A stretch of DNA of 64,000 nt, from contig OW388300.1 of assembly GCA_936450465.1 (NCBI GenBank), positions 54,092,035 through 54,156,034 on the forward strand, in the 5' to 3' direction. A model generated the notes under the pieces. It ran no database searches. It was not told the origin of the DNA and worked only from the letters and a program-made list of their open reading frames with translations. This document shows, one piece after another, positions 1 through 13,640 of the stretch (the first letter of the stretch is position 1; each line of letters starts with the position of its first letter). Both the position numbers and the translations under genes were made by a program. Source of the stretch: Gibbula magus. Lineage: Eukaryota; Mollusca; Gastropoda; Trochida; Trochidae.

Positions 1-3000
1 TTTTGGCCTCATATATCTTTGCATATACGATGTGAGGTTACACATTATATGAAATATGTGAATGGTAGAATGTTTCTGCAGATGTTTATTTCTACTGGTG
101 ACGTCATACTGGCATAATTGAAGAGACTTCGTTTTGTTAAAAATAGCGTGTCGAAGCTGTTCATAATCTCAGTACATGCCATGTGGTTAGGAAGGACATT
201 TAACTCACCATGTGAATACACAACGGTCCAAAATCAATTGTACCGAATATATCCTCAGCTCTCCGCTCCGCGAGCGATACATTGTTACAGCGAAAAGCTA
301 TCTAAGAAGACAAGTGGGAAACTCTGCAGAATAAAAGCCCATGAAGCTCACTTTTTCAGGTAATTCATCTGCATCATCAACTCGTCCATTTGACTTTATC
401 AGCCATGTTAGAAATGCGTCAATGGGAAAATCGATAACTAACAAGAGATTACAACGGGGCCGTATTTATAAAGAGTCTTAGAATTTTCAAAGAAAAAACT
501 TTTAAATCCCAGTTACACAATCGGCTAAACGTCACTATTAAGATTCATTTATAAACATTTTAGACCAATTACTCTTTTAAGAATCCTTGGATCTTTCCTG
601 TAACAATATATGTGGTTTCAAACTTGATAATTATCAATAATAAAAGGGGATCTTAGTTTGTACATTTGATACCGACGCTACCTAAAATATGGGCGTGGCA
701 GGGAGTTTCCCGAAACCTTTAAACGATTTCTTCTCCGTAACTAGTTGGCACGGGAATAACATCTTTATTGCATGTAGATTCAAGTTTGTTCTAACTTGAC
801 CCCTCTCCCCGGCAAATCATGCAAATGTATGTTTAACCCTCGCTCTCGCTCAGGCAATACAAAAATTCCCCCTCGTTTCGTGCAAGTCATGTGACACACT
901 TCCTCTGGTAATAATCTTCATATAGTTTCCGTTGTACAACAATGTAATGATGTGATATTGTTTTTTGCATTCGATGGAATTATATGACACATTTTTCAGT
1001 GAAGATCCGGAAGGAAGTCTAAGAACACACGGACGAGGAGTATATTTAATATGTCTTAGTTTATTAGTGAGTAATCCTACTGCTACGCATGGAGAGATTT
1101 ACAACACAGACGCACATAGAAAGGGATCAGTTGGTCCACGAGAGAGTAATAAAATCGTATCTTTACAGCTTACAACATCACACTACATAGTCCTCCAATG
1201 GAGTTTAAATGAGATTATTATCATTGGTTACCACGACAACGTTGAACTTGTAATCGATCCATTATTCTTAAAGTCATCCTGTTGTTAGTTGTATATAATT
1301 TTTTATTTTGTAAATGCACTTAGATCGCTGTAGTTTGTAATAGCATAGGCAATTGAAGAGAAACTTACAATAATGAGGTCATGTTTGAACGAAGGACAGT
1401 AGTTTATTGCATTGTGTTTATTGCCAGTGTCAGAGTAAAAACATGCTCATTATTGCCTGGAGTGGTGTTACATGTTTCAATTTCGAATCTGCTTTATTGC
1501 CTTTTATGCTTGACATCATTTCATGATATGCAAAGAGTGGTCGTACATAACGCCAAACTTCCTTTATTAGAAGTGCCAACAGCTGTTGAAATATGTCTCA
1601 ACATCCACAGTTTAAATTCAATGTTGCTAATATTTAATTTATATAACTTGTTCGTATCGATGGATATAGTTACGAATTAAGGTGGCTCTATATTTTAATA
1701 CCCAAGACACAAATTTTCAAATGCTGACATATTTACATAATCGGCACTGATGTTGTTGTTGTTATTGTTGGTATTTGCATCCAGTGAGTTTCTTTGTTAT
1801 TTTCACAACTGACCACTGCAGTAGTTTCATGTTTAACAATTTCTATTTCAGCAATTGGCATACCTGTACAGTCTAAGACTTGTCCGTTACCAGAAGAATG
1901 TTTTGAAATGATGATTTTATGTGACCAAAATGGACACGAGTAATGAGTAATAGATTTAAAGAAGCTATTATTCACAACACGTTATCACATGTGATTAACA
2001 CACAGACTAAACGATACATAAAAAATCATATATATAAATGTGTATGATTTTGTCCTCTTGCTTAATGTCATTTAGGCTTGTGGCCTTTTAGTATGGAATA
2101 AGGTTGACTGACTGAGCACATATGTCCTTGTTACTGCCTCTATTGACCACTGGAAGGTTCATGTTTCGCGATAACTTGTTCATTGTTTGACATGTTTGTA
2201 CATATATTTGTACTATATTTTTGTTGAAATCTACAAATACGTGAAACGATTCAGATCTAAATGAAAATATCATCATTAGAATTTGTTGTAAACAGCTCGC
2301 ATTTTTAAAGATAAAAGATATGTTGATTATTTTATTGGTTATTTTTTTTGGTTTATTTTCTTTAGAAATTTGGGATGCAGGATATTAACTACGCAAGACA
2401 TAGTGATATTGGGCAATATTGTATAGTGTTTGTTTTCAATCGATGGATGCGAGGCATCCGAGAGTTTTTCCTGACTATCAGGATCCACAACATTACCATA
2501 TCCTCGGTATTATGGTTTATCTATATTATCAACCGTTTTTAAGTGTAATAAAGGCTTTGTTATCGCGTTATATTGGGGATCCCTGGTAAATAAGTCGTTC
2601 ATAAAATCCTTGTTTGGAACCTGAAATCCCTGTTTACAGCCATTATATATATATTAGTCGCTTTTGTACCGTAGAATCTCAGATGCCTCGTTGAAGCAGT
2701 AGACTAAAGCGTTAGCTCACGTACCTCAGGTGTTAGTGGGTACGAGTTCGAGACGAATTTTCTTCAAAACATTTGCTATTCATATTCTGTCACATATTTG
2801 AGAATGTTTTCAAAATTAGTCCAATATAGTTTCTTCAGATCGTTACTTTCAAGCCGTCATCTTAGCCAATATACAAGCGTTTACAATCATTGTAATTCTT
2901 CCTAACAGGGTTTACAATTGTGTGTGTAAGCCCTCCTGGAAGGACTTAAAATGTTGTAAGTCCCTCGTATCTGATGAAACGGTTAGAAAGGTCGTTTCAA

Positions 3001-4409
3001 GTATCACGTTATATGGCTAGTAGGTTGATGAAACGAGTTAGATCATGAGCTATTTAGAGATTAATCAATGAATTACTCGTGATTACGGGAATTATGCACG
3101 AGTCGAAATGATGTTCAAAGTCGCGAACCTTGGGGAATAGTAAACATCGACTTTCACATTTTTTGGGTGTCGTTGACTGCACATAATTCATTATTCAACA
3201 TAATTTCAATTCGTTGCAAGTTGGTTTAATAATTATAAACATCAATAATTTATTCTGAGGGAGGGAATTCATAGGGATTACTGATGTTGAATGCATTTAC
3301 AGAAATAGGTTTATATCTCAAATACATGAAATCCGTATCTCTTGTGTTAAGACAGTGTTATTGATGAAACCTTGAAATTGTGTAATGCAGGTATAAAATC
3401 AATTCAATTTGGGACATCTGTTGAACTTAGCCAATATCTTTACCTAAATATGTATTAAATTTCTAACATGCAAATAAGCTACCAGAAAAGAACTTGTTAT
3501 TCTAGATTATGTGTATTTGTGTTGAGCAGATGAATTCATAAGATAAGATAAAAGCATATCTCCCCTAGTATTTTGTTCCTATACAGTGAATCAATTCAAA
3601 CAGACAGCTGTCTTTGATAAATATTGTAATGATTTTCCCATGAGCTCACTCTATTGAATGATATTCTACCACTAGCATTCTGTAAGACTATACGTGTCAA
3701 GTAACATGATCTTCTGTGGAATCAGGAGAGTCTCCACGTGTTTCCTTTATTCAGTGTTCAGTGGACAGCATAAAGTGTGGACCATAGTCACCATATTGTA
3801 GCACTAGCATATACCTTAGTACCATGTATTAACGTGAGCTTATTGCTATCTCAGCTGTAAGGTATCTTCGAAATTAAAAGTTTGGTGTTGTATGTACTTA
3901 TGTATTTACTTCACCAGGTCTACTGTACTGTAGATCTAATCCATAACATGCACCATCATCACCAACATGCAACGTAAGATTCGTATTCCCTACATAAAAA
4001 AAATAACTTTATTGATACTACAGCAATATATACAAACATGAAACCACCACACAATGAATGTAAACTAATCTGAATAAATATGAATTCCTCAAAGCACACA
4101 GAGGAATGGAACGACGATAACCTTCTGCAGCAAGAAGTATGTGATGGACATTGTCACACAGACACCAACAGGTTAGCTTGCTATACTAAACATAAGAGTT
4201 GAAATGCAGGTTCTTGAATGAATTAATGTTCTATTTTAGACTAAACTGAAGTAACTAATATAAAATATTATACTAGTGTATTCTTCCAGCTATGTACACT
4301 AAAATATAGACTGCCACACCTATAATACAACGTTACTTCCTCAGAGATTTTCAAACTGAACGGTGTACAATATTTACTTTGTCACTGTGTTTGACAAGTC
4401 TGCATCCTT
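1..4409. other. Gene-poor AT-rich intergenic DNA
   Basis: No ORF here has a recognisable domain, and the short ORFs have the AT-driven composition expected of chance. A short stretch near 700-760 (motif atgggcgtggcaggg followed by a T/A-rich tail) resembles one near 46,370 inside a transposase intron, so it is probably a dispersed repeat. The motif ccctcgctctcgctc near 838 recurs inverted near 24,905 and 51,550. Confidence 0.5.
2693..2761 (+). repeat. Possible tRNA-derived SINE fragment
   Basis: A stretch starting near TAGACTAAAGCG (A-box-like) is followed at tRNA-like spacing by GAGTTCGAGAC (B-box-like). It does not fold into a clean cloverleaf and no acceptor stem pairs, so a functional tRNA gene is unlikely. 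A degenerate SINE head is the best reading, with modest confidence. Confidence 0.3.
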
Positions 4410-4916
4410 CCTGTTCAACATGTTTGTCCTTCTGCTATCTAACCTGTCACGACCATCCTTCCTGTTCAACATGTTTGTCCTTCTGCTATCTAACCTGTCA
4501 CTACCATCCTTCCTGTTCAACATGTTTGTCCTGCTATCTAACCTGTCACTACCATCCTTCCTGTTCAACATGTTTGTCCTTCTGCTATCTAACCTGTCAC
4601 TACCATCCTTCCTGTTCAACATGTTTGTCCTTCTGCTATCTAACCTGTCACTACCATCCTTCCTGTTCAACATGTTTGTCCTTCTGCTATCTAACCTGTC
4701 ACTACCATCCTTCCTGTTCAACATGTTTGTCCTTCTGCTATCTAACCTGTCACTACCATCCTTCCTGTTCAACATGTTTGTCCTTCTGCTATCTAACCTG
4801 TCACTGCCATCCTTCCTGTTCAACATGTTTGTTCTTCTGCTATCAAACCTGTCACTACCATCCTTCCTGTTCAACATGTTTGTACTTCTGCTATCTAACC
4901 TGTCACTACCATCCTT
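4410..4916. repeat. 51-bp minisatellite, 10 units
   Basis: Ten head-to-tail units start at 4410, 4461, 4512, 4560, 4611, 4662, 4713, 4764, 4815 and 4866. Nine are 51 bp; the third is 48 bp, having lost one codon-length TTC. Because 51 is divisible by 3, any frame without a stop in one unit stays open through the array. This gives two long plus-strand frames (17-residue repeat FLFNMFVLLLSNLSLPS, or a Cys-rich one) and one minus-strand frame (repeat MLNRKDGSDRLDSRRTN). Substitutions such as CGACC/CTACC/CTGCC show units of different age. The frames are a by-product of the period, not evidence of a gene. Confidence 0.95.
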
Positions 4917-5169
4917 CCTCCCCGATCACCAGCTTCTTGCTAACTGTGTTAGAGCTAGTTTGGCTTAAAGGCAATGAAGCACATTTTTCATTGTTTATAT
5001 GTTCAAAGTTTTCATTGAAGATCAAATGTCATGCAGTTTAACTTTACATAAGAGTGTAAAACAGACCATTACACGACCAAATTATCATTGGCCGCACTTA
5101 ACTGAAAGATATCCATTTATAGAATATTCCCAGATGTGCACATATGCTATTATGTATGGTTAATACACA
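4917..5169. other. Spacer between minisatellite and transposon
   Basis: Non-coding AT-rich sequence in which I see no gene or repeat. It ends in the left ATCAA target-site copy of the adjacent element. Confidence 0.5.
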
Positions 5170-5174
5170 ATCAA

Positions 5175-8100
5175 CAGTCAGGGACATGTCGGCTTTCCGT
5201 CTCGTTACAATGGGACGGTATGCCGTCTAAAAAATATTGCCTTATAAAGATGGCACGCCGTCTATAAAACGTATTATACGATATCCCGTCTTGATGATTC
5301 AGGGGAGAGTTCATTGTGTCAAATGTTAAACAATTAAGACGGCATGCCATCTTCATATTTCTCAAGACGGCATGCTGTCCCATATTTAAAAATATAACAG
5401 CATGGCTGTATTGAGCTAACATGGGAATTACCGACTGAGACCGAGGTGTTCCAGTTAGAGCCCTCGCGCACGTGAATCACGAGGCCGAGGTGTTCATGTT
5501 TCACGTGCTCGATGGTCCGTCTAACTTGCACGAAATCTCAACACTACATCAAACCACAAACAGAATTGACAACATTTTAGTTTTATTTTCAGTTCTCGTT
5601 TGTTTGACATATTAGGGTAAAAGAGACGTGTCCTTGTCAGAAAAAAGTGTCTATATTAAGCAGCTCACAGAAAGCATGAACTAATCGTAATGCACGTGGA
5701 AATGTACAAGTTGGTACTGTCAATGTCAATATCGTCAGCTTAAAATTTAAAAAAAAAAACACAATACAACATATTGTGTTTATGCACTTCCATTTAAAGT
5801 TACTGCAGCGCGTTTATTTGCATACATTTTTGCTCGATTGTGTCATTTTTTTAAATTTGTTTATTTTAATTTTTTTATTTATTAAAGTTTATACAATATA
5901 TTACGTTTAGAGGGTAAAAAATCTCATTACCCGAGCCAATAAGCCGTATCAGTAGAAACATGTTTATCCGTTATGGTTTAAATTGGTGCGATCTGAAAAG
6001 CGACAGTTTTGTGGAAGTCTTCAGTGTGAGTAGTAGTTTGCTTGGTTTCATGCAATTTGGAGAGGTTGACAGCAAGATAGTAAGCCATTCCATCATGCCA
6101 TATTCTAACTCCACTCTGAGTGTTAAAGAACCATTGAGTATGTTAGTGTTTTAACTACAACATTATGTTTATGTGTATCAATCGCTAGGTAAATCTACAC
6201 AACTATGACACATAATTTTCATATCACAACAATCCGATGAAATTTGGTTTTAAAGAAAAAGTAAGCCTTAGATTAACGCGCGTCAATATAATCTAACGTC
6301 ATATTAACAACTTTTCCTTTTCTGTATAAAAATAGTACCACCTATCAACATTTTCGAGGCGTGTTGGCTTATCAATTTTACAAGTCGCCACAATGTCAAC
6401 CCATATGAAGCTCGTTTTTCTCAAGTGTTTTCAACTGAATGTGACAATTGTTATATTATCATGTTTCAAAAGATCCTGTTAATATACAAATTATTGACAT
6501 TTTACCTGTTAAATGTATTTTATTGTGATTATACCAGCAAACTATGACAGATATAGTATCTGTAAAAACTACATAATTGAAATAAATGGTAAATAAATAA
6601 ACGCCAAAAACGTATATTTATATTTTTTTAAATACTCATAAAATGTCTCTTGTATTTGTTTGTTTATTTTTATGTTTATTTGGGAGTAAACCACAATGTT
6701 TCGCGCTTGAAAATAATAGACTTGATCTATATGTAAACTGGAAACGTATCACGAAAACGAAAAAGGTAAATTTGCGAAAAACTAAGAGTATATATTTCAA
6801 TACGAAAAAACGAAATGTCTGGTAACATACGCAATGGCTCTTATAGGTATAGCTTAATTAGTCAGAATGCTTTAACTACTTTCGAGCAGGCAATTTAGTG
6901 TGAACACCTTAAAATGACAGGGCCGGAAAACATTCGTTATAGCTATAGAATTCTGTAATTGTTTCAGGGGTCTTATTTAGCCATTGGTTACACTGTTTAT
7001 GTTTCTTTTCGCGAGAGCAATGGATTTTTAGTTAGAACGGCGTGCTATTGTTCCTTTAAAGTGACAAAAATAAGACTACTATGCAAACTTATAACCATTT
7101 TGGTCAAATGAAATCTAAGAAATCTAATCAATTGCTCAATAAATTGCATAGAAATGTCATTCTCATGTCATCTGGTTGTAGTGTTAGTTCACTCGACCAG
7201 AAACCACCAGGTTGCAGATTTGATCCCACAGTTCCTCGAACGTATTTTACATCGAAATATGTAATATTTTTGTCTGTGGAAATCGAGTTATTACATAGCA
7301 ACAGTGATCTTTGAGTTTGAATTATGTTGTTTGAAAATAGCCTGCATCATTAGCGTTTTGATAGTCCAGCCGTTCAATAGTGACAGTGTAAGAGATGTTT
7401 CTATATGTGTTGACAGGATTAAATTCACCATTGATGATGCTGATACCTTTCTATTATGTGTAATACATGCCTTCAGTGGTATCGATAATTAACATATATA
7501 GTTAAAGACATTAACACACTCTCATGGATGCCATGTTGTTTTACAACACTCGTGCCAGTAAAATTATGTTTCACTTGCTCTTCCGAGGGACAAGATAATT
7601 TTACAGCCTTTCGTGTTGTAAAAACATTATGACATCACCCACTTGGATATGAATCTCTATTTATTTGATTGTGGAGAACTTGTTTCACCATACCATAACA
7701 CAAGGTTAAGATAATTTATAATTACTAAAACTAAAATACCATAAAGACTTATAGCTGTTTGCTGACATACTGTCCAAACATATTTGGCTCTATAACTGAT
7801 CAGACCTTAGATAAAACAATATATGAGGTTGAAACCATACCTTTTCTAAATCGACAATTTATAACCCCTATTTGCCAAGACGACTGTACACATATTTTGG
7901 GGCTACAATTTATAATCCCCATCTGCAAAGCTGTCGACGAAGAAGACGACACATGTTGATTTTTTTACCTGTTGTCCTTGGTTGAGATCACAGATTCCAA
8001 TGGGAAAAAAGTCCTAACACACGATAAGACAATAGTTTTAGACGGCAAGCCATCTTTATAAGACAATAGTTTTAGACGACATGCCATCATTATACGACAA

Positions 8101-8688
8101 TATTTTATTTTTGTAAAGAGACGGAAAGCCGTCATTTATTCATAAAAAGATATTTATAATTTAAATTTCAAATAATGATGTCTCCCTTCTGAAAATAAAG
8201 ACGGCATGCCGTCCAAATTATTTAAAGATGGCATGCCGTCCAGAATTATGTTTTTATTAGACGGCATGCCGTCTGATATTACAAAATATGCCAAAAATTT
8301 GCCCATTTACTAAAAGAAATGATTCTCTTAATAAAAGAAATGATAAACATGATTTTGCATATCCCTATGGTGTAATATGTTATCTTTGAGTATGCACTCT
8401 TTGAGTTAAATCCTAGGCACAGATATTGAGATATATCGATAAAATCACTACCACTCCTCACTCTGCCTTTCAATGTTTTCGCAATTTTCTCTGGTTTGAA
8501 AGAGAGTATCCATCTTTTTGTAGTTCAGATCATCAGAGGGAAGGGGGCATTTATTGTTTCCAAAATATTATGGCTTTGTCTGATCCTGTGTTTTCTATAT
8601 GATTGAATGAATGGGTAAGCTATCTTATAGTGTTTTAGACGGCATGCCGTCTAAAATCAAGGACGGAAAGCCGACGTGTCCCTGACTG
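5175..8688. mobile_element. Non-autonomous DNA transposon with 27-bp TIRs and ATCAA TSD
   Basis: The left end (5175-5201) begins CAGTCAGGGACATGTCGG. The right end (8662-8688), read in reverse, begins CAGTCAGGGACACGTCGG; the 27-bp ends differ at one base. Both are flanked directly by ATCAA (5170-5174 and 8689-8693), a 5-bp target-site duplication. Subterminal regions carry at least ten versions of the palindrome AGACGGCATGCCGTCT, near 5213, 5249, 5337, 5366, 8039, 8075, 8119, 8199, 8226, 8259 and 8637. The 3.5-kb interior has only short ORFs (up to about 75 codons), none resembling a transposase. The superfamily is not assigned: a 5-bp duplication with CAGT ends does not settle it. It is probably mobilised by a related autonomous element elsewhere. 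Confidence 0.88.
7539..7624. repeat. Imperfect hairpin inside the 3.5-kb transposon
   Basis: TTTTACAACACTCGTGCC-type sequence at 7539-7567 is repeated in inverted orientation at 7595-7624, giving arms of about 28 bp with a few mismatches. Its style (cactcgtg core) resembles the hairpin elements at 14.65 and 34.3 kb, but I cannot prove common descent. Confidence 0.55.
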
Positions 8689-8693
8689 ATCAA

Positions 8694-11600
8694 GATGAAA
8701 CATGTTGCAAACCCTTACATTTCCTAACAACATACAAATACCAAAGTATTATTAAACAACATCTCATATTCAATGAGTTAACCAAAGTAAGACAAACCAC
8801 TCAACGTTTAATAAAAATGATAAGTGTTTTGTGCTTTTCAGAAACCAGACGTTATTTCAACACTTCATTCAACGGATACACTTGAAGTCTGCTATTATTG
8901 GTTTTAGATAGGCTTTAAGGAGACACCAAGAGAGATGTCGGGTTACTGGCCTGTTCTATTAACATGATCACATCTGACTCTTTAATTGCCTGAGAAAGTC
9001 AATTTAGGGTCAGAAATTGTTATTGAATGGGCAATGTGATAGCTGCTTTGTCACTTTAATAACCAAATGGAAGTAACTTGACTTGAAACACCTATCGTGC
9101 AATGTTATTAGTTGGGTTTAAATGATAATAAAATATCCAGAATCATTGGCCTTATGCATTTCTGGGAGACGCTGTGTCGTGTCTGTAGACATCATGCCAC
9201 TTACAGCCATTTATCATCACGAATGAATACCAGCAGTGGGTCGCACATGTCCAGTTGTGTGATAAATTAAAGACTAACGAGAACAATGAACTTAATTAGT
9301 CTTGCAAACGATATTTATTTATGACTTCAAGACAAAGTTTATTGATCTATTGTTTTCACCTGGAGTATTGCTGATTTATCATTATTTGTTTAACTTTTCC
9401 TAGTTTCCTGAAGTACCGCCTTAATCGATTTTAATGAAACTTACAGAGATTGTAAAATTCATCAATATCTGATTTTAGATTATAGGGATTTTTCATTATT
9501 GTTTTCATTAAGGTCCAGTTCGATGCTATTATTATGATTATATGCAACTGAAGCACTGACCAATACATGGTGTTGTTTACCTCTTTTACTTATTTCATAA
9601 TGACCCTTTAAAGTGACTTTTTCATATTACCTATTTCAGGGGGACATTACAAAAAAAGGTCGGACTTATAATTACATAATGTATTTTCAGGACTGCTTTA
9701 CATTGAAACTAACTATAGGATTCAATAATGAAATCGGTCGCTAACAGCAAAAGTCAGTTGAGATGAAGGACGACAGAAAACAAGAAAAGCCTTTAAAAAG
9801 GCATGGTTGGAGGCATCTTGTTAAGGCTAAAATATATTATAAAAAGGATATGTATGTCATATGAACATATAGCAAAGTGAAGCCTGCATTATGGTCATTT
9901 TGGGGGGTAAAAGCTTTGATTTATAATCACACAATTAGTTATTCAATTCAAAAGTCGCAAATAAAAGAATTTTACCTCTATCATTTAAGTTGTGTATATG
10001 CTTTTCAATTTACATACATTATTTATTCATAAATAAAATAAAATTATATATAATCTATCATTTGAAAATGAAAGTGAACATTCAACTTCGCAACTCCCGG
10101 GTGCTTTTGCTCCAATTTTGAAGTAGGCCTATATTATGAAATTGATCAAAACGTTGTTGACAGTTGTGTCATTGTTAGATTCCAGCAATAAGAATATGTA
10201 GGCCTATTTTCCCTGAAACACGCAGTCAATCATTTGTTAAACATTTGCAAATTTAAAGTGTACCAATTCGATTGATTATGAAGCATATTCTGTTTATCTG
10301 TGGAAGGAAGGCATATGGACCTTTTTTAATACAAGGATAATGGCCCGGTATCCTCATGCTTGATGCTATCAGTTTGGACATAAATATGGTTCTATCCAAT
10401 ATGTGCTTATACATGTACAAGCTTCACTATCATTAATTCAATAACAGTACATTGAGTAGGCCTACCATTATGCAAGTCTGATTGGCATTGAAAATATTGA
10501 TAACTGAGTGGAAGGTTGGTGTGTTGATTGACAACCACTATTATCGTTTAGTATATGCTTGCTCCGCGCGTATAACATTTAGCTTGTAAAGTTTCTTGGA
10601 TTTTCCGAAACTGCAGTGCGAAATTATGCACTTGAATTGGTACATGTCTGCTCATGGAGGTGTAAAATGGCTTTGAATTGAAAAATCTTATGTTTACTAA
10701 CATTCAGACTCAGAATAACACAACGGTCGTTTCTATTTTAGATGTTTAGACAACATCTCTTTTCGCAGTAAAAGGGGATAATTATTTCGGATAACCCACA
10801 TGGTCACGTGGTTACAAATTTGTTACAGCCGTGTTCGTTGGTCATATGCTTTTTCCAAAGTATGAAGAGGCCAAGCATGATTGGTCGAAAGTTTATTTTG
10901 AATATTCCAACAGTAATATAGCGTGAAATCCAACTGCGTATCAGGTTGGAGGCGGTTTGCGTCCCAACCAATAAGAGTTCCGATGATTAATATGGGGGAA
11001 ATGTCAAGAGAGACTTGAAATAGATTCGAAATGTGCACAATACACATACACAGATGTTAAAGTTGGCGAATTCGTTTGTCACTTGATTCTGTTACTTTAT
11101 AGATTTACTTTATGTTATTTTTCCGTATTCAGAAGGGTATTTTCTTTTTTCTTTATTAAGAAAGTAATATAAACAAATGTTTGATAGCTCATTTTGAAGC
11201 GGATAAACTCATTATGTAAGAGAGTTTTAAGGTTAACATGAAGCTCTAGGTCAAGCATTAATCTTGAAGATCTAACTATTGAAGTGTCATTTATATTTAT
11301 ATTTACATTTACATTTACATTAAATTGTAGATAGATTATCAGTGCTAGTATTTCTCACATTAATACGCTCTGTGTGTCTTGGAGATACAATTTCCAGTAC
11401 ACCAAAGCTTTAACATTCGCTTTGTACAATTTATTATCACTATATATGGAATTAGCTATAGCCTCCCCCGTAACCCCACATACATCTGGTTGTTGAATGC
11501 ATTTATAAACTCATTGGATTACTTTAATCTATTTGGACAGCCATCCCTAATGCTAATGTCTCAATCTCTGTATTTGTATGTATATAGTAAGTTAATTCAG

Positions 11601-12284
11601 CCCCTGAGATTACAGCACACGGGCAGGATGACATCTGATCGTTACACTAATGTGCATCATCTACAGCTGATTCTGGGATCATTTTATTTCAGCTTAACAA
11701 CTTATTAGTAATGAATTGAAAATGAAAATAAAACACATCTGAAAATCGTATTATGTGTGTTTATTTCAATAGGTGTGATGTTGTGCATTGTAAAATTTAA
11801 AAAAAAACTCAGCCGTATTGAATGTTCCCACCGACATTTGAAACTGACATTTACATGTCTATGAGTGTTTAACATTCTGCCATTCCAGTGGTTAAAGGTT
11901 ACATAGGTACATGATGTGATATGTGAGATAAACAGGGCTGGAGCGGAGTAATAAAATCCCAATGAAGAAACAGTCGTAAAATGTCATAAGATGGAGCCTC
12001 GTGTTACGTATTGCCCAAAGAGTATATGTTTGAATTAACATGCTTCTTTGATTCATTACGAAACACTGTATGATTTAGCACTATGTTGACACTTGCGAGA
12101 CAGATACAAGTTCTACTATTAGTATGCTGTAAATCTTTCTCCAGAATACACTGTTGTTTTTTGTCTGATGAAATATTTCTCCAGATCACACTTCTACTTT
12201 TGATTGTTGCTGACAGCATTATGAACTTATTTCCCCAGAGCACTATGTAGCTCCTGTATTATGTAACGCATGCATTGCCCCATA
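8694..12284. other. Intergenic DNA, no gene recognised
   Basis: About 3.6 kb of AT-rich sequence. ORFs at 10823-11047 (minus), 11379-11708 (plus) and 11705-12243 (minus) have no recognisable domain or splice-supported continuation. A short run of ATTTAC repeats lies near 11,290-11,320. Confidence 0.5.
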
Positions 12285-13006
12285 GCTGTCAACCCCTGAG
12301 GGATGCAATGAGTGAGAAGCTGGGGTCCAGGGGGCGCAGCCCCCGGTCAGGTCCAGGGCGAAGCCTTGGTGGGGGGTGCAGGGGGGCGATGCCCCCCCCC
12401 CCCCCACATTTTTTAAAATGTTTTTTAGCTTAATAAGGGGATGATTTTTAACTCAAAAGATAAGTCAATGACCATCATTGAACATTAACAAAATAACTAA
12501 AATTATCATATTATTCAACAGGTGTGAAGCAATATTACCTCAAACATTAAATATAAAACACAACATTTCTTAAGCACATTCAACTTTATTTCAATCTTAA
12601 CTAAATATTCACTGTATGGACAGTTATCCTGTTAATTGAAACTATTTTTAAATTTAATTATATGACAAATCTGTCAATCAAGCATTATGAGGCATCACTC
12701 AATGTCATTTTGTCATTGTAACGGACCAATTAAATGTACCCTAACAACATTGAAAGCAGAAGCCTAAAATCCGGAAAATATCACTGATACGATAATTAAT
12801 TTCTAGTAAATTTCGTTTAAAAAAATATTTAATTCAAGTGGTCAGAAATGCGTGAGTATTTATGGGCAATGCGTGAGTGCATGAGATTGAGGTAAAATGC
12901 GTGCTGCTAGTGCTTGTTGTCACGTAGGTGGAAGACGAAAACGTGATGCATGGTAACGTTGAGTAGGCCTGCCGGGCATTTACTCATGGTAAAAATCGTT
13001 GACACC
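12285..13006. mobile_element. Possible short DNA element with GCTGTCAAC / GTTGACACC ends
   Basis: The left end GCTGTCAAC (12285-12293) and right end GTTGACACC (12998-13006) are near-complementary. Inside lie a GC-rich palindrome (ggggcgcagcccc, near 12,330), runs of G and C, and near the right end repeated ATGCGTGAG motifs. The pattern is MITE-like, but the ends are short and no target duplication is clear. The right end overlaps the next foldback element. Confidence 0.4.
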
Positions 13007-13072
13007 CCCTAATAGTTACAGGAATGAAATGTTATATAAACAACGTTTCAATTTTTTTTATTTTTTTTGGCT

Positions 13073-13108
<36 letters not shown>

Positions 13109-13640
13109 GACATGTAATTACATGATGTTTTTTTGTTAATAGGGTCCTTGAGCATTTAATATTTCTCCACTTGTCCTTGTACACTTGCAAATGAAATTTA
13201 GTCAAAAGAGTGCATTCCTTGTGTCTGAAGACATTAACATGATTAACTATAACATATTTGCCATGTATATATTGTGTGCGAAGAAGACTCCATGAACGAT
13301 TTTGGGTATATTTGAATTCAGTAGAATTTTTGTTCAAATGCAACTTTCACTTACTCATTATAACCGAATTAAGAATACTCAAACAATGTAACAATGTAAC
13401 AATGTTCCAATGCCAAGACCTCAAGACACAAGGAATGAACTCTTTTGACTAAATATCATTGTTCTGATATTTCCTTTTCTTTGGTATTTTAAAGTACAAA
13501 TGGAGAAATAGCAAATGGTCAAGGACACTATTCACAAAAAGACATCCAGTAGTTACATGTTTTACCAAAAAAATAATAGAAACTGATACGTTACGTTGTT
13601 TATATAACATTTAATTCCTAAACGTTTAGGGGGTGTCAAC
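12998..13640. mobile_element. Foldback element with arms of about 240 bp
   Basis: It begins GTTGACACCCCCTAA (12998-13012) and ends with the exact inverse TTAGGGGGTGTCAAC (13626-13640). The inverted similarity runs inward: ATGTTATATAAACAACGT occurs in both arms, and the stretch near 13,195-13,230 (tttagtcaaaagag...) pairs with about 13,410-13,455. The ends have no protein, which fits a foldback MITE. A 35-base G run near the left arm has no counterpart in the right arm. Confidence 0.75.
13073..13107 (+). repeat. Homopolymer run of 35 G
   Basis: An uninterrupted G run immediately after TTTTTTTTGGCT inside the left arm of the foldback element. The true length is uncertain because long homopolymers are error-prone in assembly. 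Confidence 0.9.

Noticed and set aside
4363..5041. Long ORFs of 167-220 codons across the minisatellite
   Set aside because: They are open only because the 51-bp unit is a multiple of three and lacks stops; both strands are open and no flanking exon or domain supports a protein.
7155..7230. Second tRNA-like SINE head (ggttgcagatttgatccc)
   Set aside because: The B-box match is weak (about 7 of 11) and no convincing A box or stem is visible.
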